25,610 nucleotides of DNA from positions 1 through 25,610 of the forward strand of contig MARA01000126.1 in assembly GCA_001792895.1 (NCBI GenBank), in the 5' to 3' direction. The DNA is from Lentinus brumalis. Its lineage: Eukaryota > Basidiomycota > Agaricomycetes > Polyporales > Polyporaceae. The notes beneath the pieces were generated by a model. The model saw only the letters and a program-made list of their open reading frames with translations. It did no database searches and was not told the DNA's origin. Every line of letters begins with the position of its first letter. The stretch's first letter is position 1. The position numbers were made by a program, and so were the translations under genes. Positions 19,433 through 25,610 of this stretch are shown here, in pieces.

Positions 19433-22400
19433 ATGGCTCCGCGCACATCTATGCTCTCAATATTCCTCGAGCTTGCTACCGCGGCTGGCTCGGACCCCAA
19501 GGACCCCGCCCCGTGGTGTTACGCTAAATGGATGACGGCGGGCTCTGGGAAGGTGCCCCCCTTCCACCCGGGGTACCCTGCCCCTGAGGACCCCAATGAG
19601 CGACGGCACCAAGAAGCGATGGTGGACCTGGTTCGTCGATACCGGGCGGCAGGACAAGGGAAGGGGACCAGCGAACAGGATGCCCGCGAAGCCATCCTCC
19701 AGGGCAATGTCGCGGATGCGAAGGCCAGGCTGCAGAGGTGGTTGGACTGCGACACCAAGGCATCACTAATCAATTCGCGCTTTGATCGGGTGCTCAGCGA
19801 CACTGGGATTAGCGTCTATACTGTCGCCCTCCCGAAGCTGACAGGGGTAAGCACGGACTCTTCAAGATTCTACGGGGGCTCACGAGTTACCAGTTGCGTA
19901 CCCTGGAGGCTGCCAACGCCTACGTGTGCCTGTCCGACCTCGCTCTGGAGTTCTTTGGTGAGGACAGCCTGGACGAGGGTGGCCGTTTCGTCAAACCCGA
20001 AATAACTGCGTGGCTTCGTGGGTACCTCACTCTGACGTGGCACCGCTGGCGCAGTTCATTCAACCGGCAGGTGGCAGCCCTTGAAAAGGCGCAGACTGCT
20101 TTCCAGGAGCGGCAAAAGGGTGAGTCACAGTCACAGCCGAGAAGAGATAGGCAGGACTGATGGAGACTATGTAGAGATGCAGGAGGAGGATGCCAACCAC
20201 ACCCATGCGGAGGTGAGGGCTTACCTCGCCGCTATGAAAAAGGCGGCCGACCATGTCACGAGGTGGAAAGACGCCATTCCAGAGCGCTACTCGGGGATGG
20301 TGGAGTTGTTGAAGACGACCCAAGAGGGCATGGCAGGGGGGCTCGATTCGGACGCATTTAAAAGTGAGCAGATGCAGGTGCTTGGCTCGACAGGCGCGTG
20401 TCTAATGGCTTATGAATACTCTAGAGCTACCACTTGCGATACGGGCGGTGTGGCAGTACCTCCCGAACCAAAGGGACATTGAGTCGGCGCGAGCCAAAGT
20501 GGCGGAAATGATTCGCGCGATGCAGGACGAGGAGCCGATGGAGGTGCCCAGAGACATGCCATCATGGTCGACCGATGACTGGGATGAGGGCACTGAAGAG
20601 TTGGCTGGCCGAACAGTGGCAGAGCTCGCGGGAATGCTGGGGTTGTCGAAGCCGCAAGTCCCCGGCATGGCGAAGAAGGAACACCCTACGTCGGCCCACG
20701 ACGCTTGGTCAAGGGAAGGAAGGCGCTTGGCTGAGAGCGAAGACGCGGTCGCGCTGGGACTCTTCCCTCACCAGTGGCAAGGGCTTGTAAAGCTGGTCCA
20801 CAACATGTTGGCAGGGCGTTACACCCTCCTCATGGACGCTGTCGGCGTGGGGAAGATGGCACAGGCCATCTCGACAATCCTCATGTACGAGTGGATCCGC
20901 GCGATGCAGGAAGCCGACCAGTTGCCGGCGGTTCTCAGTGAGTGATTTCTCTGAGCTCGAAGCGCTGCGCTGACCCCGCTTGTGCACAGAGGAACTCGTG
21001 GGGGAAAGAAGACTCCCAAAGGGGCCCCACGTGGTCGTGCTACCGCCAGGGCTGATCGCGCAGTGGCAGGCCGAGCTGCATCGATTCCTTCCCCCGATGT
21101 CCTTCACAATCTTGCCTTACCAGGGCAACTTCAGTGTTAACAACCGCAAGGCGATCTGGGCCCTTGCCCAAACATCACAGGTGCCAGTGATCCTGCTTGT
21201 CGCGCAAGGGGCGGTGTCGGAGGATGGCAAAACGGTCCTTTCAGCACCAACGAAGATGAACCAGAGCAACGAGTTCACGGAGCTGAGCCCAAAGAAGACT
21301 AAAGTGGGCGTCGCCTCTTTGCCCTTCTCGTTGTTCAACCCTGGGGTGACCTTCGGCACCGTCATCGTGGATGAGATTCACATCTACCGCGGGCGCCCAG
21401 CAAAGCGCCTGTATGTCTCGGCGATCATCGCCAAGGCCTTCTATGCCATTGGTATGAGTGCGACGCCTATCATCACCGCCCCGATAGTGCGTGTACGAAT
21501 TGGAGGACCCAGATGGCAGTCTGACGGGGTTGTTTTCAGGACTTAACCTATGTCGCGCGGCTGTTGCGCGTCCCTGGGTTTGACAGTGAGGAACAGGAAG
21601 AGTTGCGCAGGGCATTCAATCGCGTTAGGGACGAGGAGCGCACCAAACGCAAGGCGGACCCAGACACGCTCAAGCAAGCGGCCGCAGTGGCGCGGGGGCA
21701 AGTCACCAAGGAGCCCAAGGACGACGCAATCCGCCATGCAATGGTAAAGTGGATCACCGAGCAGCGAGTACTTATCTCGTCGAATATCCTCCGACGGACA
21801 ACAGCGTCCAAGGGTCCCGACGGGCTGCCGATATCATCGCTGCCGGCAATTACGCACCGGCGCATGTACTGCGAGTTGCGACCCGACGAGCAGGCGGTGC
21901 AGGAGCGACTGGCCACCGAATTGGTCGATGGGGAAGTCACGGTGAACCAGAGGGGTGTGAAGGTGAGCGCACACGCACGTACAAGGTCTGCGAGCATGAC
22001 GCGCCCCGGCCGCCGGCGAGATGCTGAGGCTCAGAGGGTTAGAGAGCGCCAGCTACGCTCGCTGTGGTGCGCTGCGCGGGGCTAAGACGTGCAGACAGGG
22101 CCACGTAGCGCATCCTGTGATGCGAAATGAGATCGCCCACGAGCGCACCTTGCGCTCTCTCGGGGGCTTGCGCAAGCCTCACACGTGGTGGGACACGACC
22201 ACGTAGCGCGTGTTGTGTCGCGGGCTGGGTCCCCCACCGAGCGCAGCCCACGCTCCCCAGGGGGCTAGGCGTGACCCTGGCACGTGTGTCCACGGACTGG
22301 CCGGCAAGGTGCGGGCGGGTGCGCAACTTGCGCTCAAATTGGGCGCGCCTCCCGGCGGCTGGCGGGGTGGCCGTCGTGTCGCCTGCGTCTGGCGCGGGGC

Positions 22401-22650
22401 GCGCTGATCAGTGTTGCTCACTACTGACACGTCGTAGGCCTTCTATCTAGATGTCCGTCGCGCACTGCTGCACAAGTGCCTTGGTGAAATCGACGGACAC
22501 AGGTGGCCTGACAAGAGAGAAGAGCTCGATTGGGACTCGCTCAAGTCCACGAAGCTCGCCCTCGCCCTGAGATCGTCCGCTACCATCTTGGCAAGGTCTG
22601 CGCGCCGCCGCTCGACTCCGACCTCGACTCGCAGGAAACCTGGGTTCAGT
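19433..22650 (+). CDS. SNF2-like helicase, truncated before the C lobe and frameshifted near its 3' end
   Basis: The start is GCCGCCATGG, a near-perfect Kozak site. Exons 19433-19846, 19894-20119, 20175-20363, 20425-20937, 20990-21486, 21540-21962 and 22438 onward join in phase for 754 codons before the last exon. Five introns are 47-61 nt, with CTGAC, CTCAC, CTGAT or CTAAT branch sites. The ATPase N lobe is clear: motif I LLMDAVGVGKMAQ (about residue 411), VVVLPPGLIAQWQ, motif II VIVDEIH (about 572) and GMSATP (about 602). A linker (MYCELRPDEQAVQERLA) and STKLALAL follow. One base appears missing near 22568, after which family-like peptide (IVRYHLGKV) continues in another frame to a stop near 22644. 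The helicase C lobe is absent and a retroelement follows. Such genes are common near fungal chromosome ends. Motif I departs from the usual DExGxGKT. Confidence 0.75.
21963..22437 (+). other. Exceptionally long intron 6 of the helicase gene
   Basis: The intron has a GTGAGC donor after AAG and a CTACTGACACGTCGTAG branch and acceptor, and both flanking exons are phase 0. At 475 nt it is eight times longer than the others in the gene. It is very GC-rich with short local repeats (CACGTAGCGC twice, CTTGCGC repeats), suggesting inserted sequence. No gene is seen inside. Confidence 0.65.
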
Positions 22651-22861
22651 AGGGGCCGGCCGAACAGGAGAGGCCGGCGCCGCGCGTCCAACAGAGCGTC
22701 CGCGTGAGCGCTATCCCGAGCGAAGTCCTTTCTTCCTCCCACGACAACCCTCGCAAGTCCGCACCAGCGAACTCGCCCGCGTATCGTACTTTTCGCTTAA
22801 TCTGAGGTCTATCATACACTCCGTACTACTCTACCCTATCCACATCTAGTTCATCACCAAC

Positions 22862-24745
22862 ATGTCCGGCAACCTCCTACCAGCCTGGTCTCCCGGACGG
22901 AGCCCTAAGCCCTCACCGAGGCTAGGACTCGTAGGGCCAAAGCGGACGCCGCTCAAGCTGAAGCTACTGCCGCCGCCGCCGAAGCTGAAGCTGCTGATGC
23001 CAACACGGCCGCCGCTAAGCAACCCGACGCCGACGGGGCTCACGCCCAAGGACCGTCGACTGCGAAGGGCAAGAAACCCAGATCAACTCTGCGGGTCCGG
23101 CCGTCGGTTCTTCCAAGGACGGCAGTGGACTTGTGCAAGCTGCAGGTAACACGCAAGGATCACGCAGCCTCTCGTCGCCACCGCCGGAGGTGCATCCAAG
23201 ACCACGGCCGCCCCTAAGACGACTGCCCCTGACCCTGCTATTCAAGCTGGCAGTGTCAGCGGTGCCACTACGTCTGTCGCCGCCGCTCCTACAGTCGCCG
23301 CTCCGGTAGACGCACCATCAGGACAGCAGACCTCGACGCTATGCAGGCTCGCATCATAGAGCTCGAGGCCATAGCTGCGCGTGTCGGTGTTCCTGCCGCC
23401 TCCATTGCGGCGGGCGATTCCAACGAGCTGATGGACGCCACAATGCTCGCAACGTCGCCGGCAGCCCCGCCCACCGCGCTCATGGTGGCCGGATCTGCTG
23501 ACATAGACCGCGCGCGTCTGTTCGCAACCATCGGTCGTGAGACCGGACAGCCGCAGGCAGTCGCGCTGCCCGCGATCATTCCCGGCAAACAGGCCGATAC
23601 GCTCGCTCTACGTAAGTCGTTGTTTTATTCCTGAACATGCATGCACGCATCGCACACGCACACGCACACGCACACGCACGCGCACACGCTCATGCACACG
23701 CACACGCACACGCACGTACACGTACACGCACACGCGCACGCATTCACGCACGTTACATGTTCACGCTCGTACCTTGACGTCTTCAGACGTTGACTTGGCT
23801 TTCCGTGCAGCGTGCTCGCTCAGTGCACCATGCTGCATAGTACCGTCTCGCAAATCTCGTAGCTAACATCGCTTCCACAGCGATCCCGCCCAAGGTCAAT
23901 CGCGCGATTCGTCTCGGTCACTATGTGCCGTACTCCCAGCTGACGACGACGGCTCGCCTGACTGCGGGTCCAGTCGAGAACGACAGCGTACTCTCGGCGC
24001 TGACCGCCACCACGGCTTTGGATCGCACAGGCGAGGAGGTCTTGCCGTCCGAGGAATGGCTATCCGCTAGCGCGTCCATCGAGCCCGTTGTACGCCTCTA
24101 CCACGGCAGCGCTCGCGCAGACGCTCTCCACGCCCACCCGTACGCATTCCTCAGTTCGCACGCAATCACGGATGGCCAGCGGCTTTACGCTACGACATCA
24201 TGGAGCGTGAGATGGCTGCCGCCGATCTACCATAGATCTGGCGACACCAATCTGGAGCGCATTCGTTCAATCTCGGCAGACCTCTCCTGCCGCAGAGCTG
24301 AAACACTCGTCCAGAACTTCTTGCGCTCTGCGTGCCGCGTCAGCCTGCCCATCTACTGGCAACGCGCCACCGTCCGCCCACCACTGGCAATGACACCGGC
24401 CCTAGGAAGCGCGCTCGTACGGATGGGAAGCCCACCCATTGCTTTCGGTGCGGCAAGTCCGACCACTTCCCGTCCACTTGTACAAGCACTACCACCTGTG
24501 CCGGACGCCCGTGTGCGCCACTCCACGCCACGCCAGTAGCCCGAACGCTCTCGCCCCCAACGGCGAACCGTTCTGTTTCAATTACGCACTCCGATCCACA
24601 TGCAAGGACGGCCGCCGTTGTGCTACGCTCACAGCTGCAGCATCTGCGGCGCCATCGATCACGGTGCCAACTCATGCCCCCGCGTCTGATCCGCGTCGGG
24701 TGGTCACCCCCTCGACGCTGATCGCATCGAGCGTGTCCTTAAGGG
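22862..24745 (+). pseudogene. Decayed gag-like ORF of a DIRS/Ngaro-like retrotransposon
   Basis: ATG at 22862 is followed by an Ala-rich, low-complexity N-terminal region whose frame shifts several times. From about 23,335 a coherent frame encodes a helical part (DLDAMQARIIELEAIAARV). It is spliced at 23612-23880 to IPPKVNRAIRLGHYVPYSQL, a pattern seen in fungal retroelement gag proteins. Further on, DIMEREMAAAD lies in another frame with stops. A CCHC zinc knuckle (CFRCGKSDHFPSTC) is at 24440-24481. After it comes a second Cys/His cluster (FCFNYALRSTCKDGRRC, then a shifted frame with SCSICG). Repeated frameshifts show the copy is dead. The element type is inferred from gag and RT style. Confidence 0.65.
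23612..23880 (+). repeat. Intron of the gag-like gene containing a CACACG/CACG microsatellite
   Basis: The donor is GTAAGT and the acceptor GCTAACATCGCTTCCACAG, joining phase 1 to phase 1. Bases about 23,640-23,755 are almost pure CACACG/CACG repeat, strand-asymmetric (C on plus, G on minus), and would read as a Thr/Arg/His repeat if not spliced out. Confidence 0.75.
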
Positions 24746-24779
24746 GGTAGGTCTATGGATCAGTGGGCGCACATCGTCC

Positions 24780-25610
24780 ATGGTCTCAGGCACGGATTCG
24801 ACGTCGGGATTCACAACCCGTCACTACACGCTCATTTTTGACAACCACGCATCGTCTGCGTTAGACGAAACGTTCATTACCGACTACATCGCATCTGAGC
24901 AAGCGGCCGACCGTTACTCGGTCGGTTTCAATGCTGCCGAGCTCGAGCGCATCATCGGGCCTTTCCGCACCGCTCCCCTCGGGCTCGTCCAAAGCCAAAT
25001 TCAAACAAGTTGCGGCTTGTTCAAGACTTATCGTACCCGCGCGACGATGTACGTAGCTCATCGTTCTGACATCGTACACGTGGCAGACTTTGTAACTCTC
25101 GTCCTGTAGCCTATCGTACAGTCCGTCAATGCAGATGTGAACTCAGACGACTTCCAACGATTGGGGCACCTTTGACAAGGTCTCCGAAACACTGCTCAGC
25201 TGCCACCAGGCTGTGTCGCAGCTACGTTCGACATAACGTCCGCTTATCGGATAACCCCAGTACGGCCGGAACAGCAGAACGCGCTTTGCATCTTCTGGAA
25301 GGGACAGGTGTTCGTGGATCGGGCAGTATGCTTCGGACTCGCCTCCAGCGCCGGCGTGTTCGGATCGATCGCAGATCTTCTGGTGGCCATCTACAAGGCA
25401 CATGGGTACACCGTCGTTCTAAAGTGGGTCGATGACTTCCTCGTCATTCGATTGCCCCACCAATCGTTACAGAGCAGGATTTCATGGCGTCACGGAGGCC
25501 CTTGGCGTACCATGGAGCTGCTAAAGGTTCGCTTCTTTGCGACCTCCAGCGGTTCATCGGCTTCGACTGGGATCTGGTCGCACTGACGGTGTCCCTTCCG
25601 ACCGAGAAGC
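24780..25610 (+). pseudogene. Reverse transcriptase fragment, frameshifted, runs off the right edge
   Basis: The N-terminal RT region has EQAADRYSVGF and IGPFRTAPLGLVQ, then YPRDD in a shifted frame. The palm motifs are in one frame from about 25,220: ATFDITSAYR (motif A), CFGLASSAGVFGSIADL (motif B) and KWVDDFLVIR (the catalytic DD pair). Another shift leads to RFIGFDWDL near the window end. The order and wording resemble fungal DIRS/Ngaro (tyrosine-recombinase) RTs more than Gypsy or Copia, with no protease upstream. At least three frame changes are needed, so the copy is inactive. RNase H and recombinase, if present, lie outside the window. Confidence 0.72.

Noticed and set aside
20400..20425. 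Apparent frameshift in the helicase near 20,410
   Set aside because: A 61-nt intron (20364-20424) with GTGAGC, CTAAT and CTCTAG joins the two frames exactly.
24900..24920. GCGGCCGACCGTTA as a distant copy of the dyad
   Set aside because: The arms do not match and it lies in retroelement coding sequence, so it is a chance resemblance.

Overview
The window looks like a subtelomeric or otherwise repeat-rich accessory region of a filamentous basidiomycete, probably an Agaricomycete. The reasons are very short introns (about 47-65 nt) with GTRNGY donors and CTNAY branch sites, GC-rich coding DNA, a Kozak context at the better starts, TATA boxes, and fungal SNF2-type and retroelement proteins. I cannot name the genus from sequence alone.

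Left block (1-15,240). Five paralogous genes encode one family: an N-terminal acidic/charged helix, a BAH-like domain, and a PHD-like zinc finger whose last ligand pair appears to be moved about 130 residues downstream to the extreme C-terminus. Gene 1 is on the plus strand and genes 2-5 on the minus strand. Genes 3, 4 and 5 splice into intact proteins of 384, 392 and 399 residues with almost identical exon lengths (40 or 34, 97, 300 or 303, then 558 or 543 nt). Genes 1 and 2 keep the same exon boundaries but carry frameshifts. Between the genes lie tandem arrays with periods of 90, about 237 (2 x 119), 212, 119 and 119 bp. Nearly all carry variants of one 16-bp dyad, GAGCGGNCGNCCGCTC. I found no good copy of that dyad right of about 15,240. 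Two dyads also sit at matching distances upstream of genes 4 and 5. LTR-like debris (about 5,080-6,050) lies between genes 2 and 3.

Middle block (15,300-19,430). Here are an AT-richer degenerate repeat region, a 0.9 kb satellite built from TTAGGG-containing units with a 160-bp higher-order period, a 126-bp foldback with about 60-nt arms, GC-rich degenerate tandem repeats, and a pair of diverged duplications each carrying a conserved dyad.

Right block (19,430-25,610). A multi-exon SNF2-like helicase gene runs on the plus strand, with six introns supported by phase. It has an unusual Walker A motif and stops at the beginning of the helicase C lobe after a frameshift. It is followed by a decayed retrotransposon on the same strand (gag-like protein with a CCHC knuckle and a Cys/His-rich tail, then reverse transcriptase) resembling fungal DIRS/Ngaro-type elements and running off the right edge.

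The most interesting part is the left block: a local expansion of BAH/split-PHD chromatin-reader-like genes packaged with their own family of palindrome-bearing satellites. A functional link between the two is inference.
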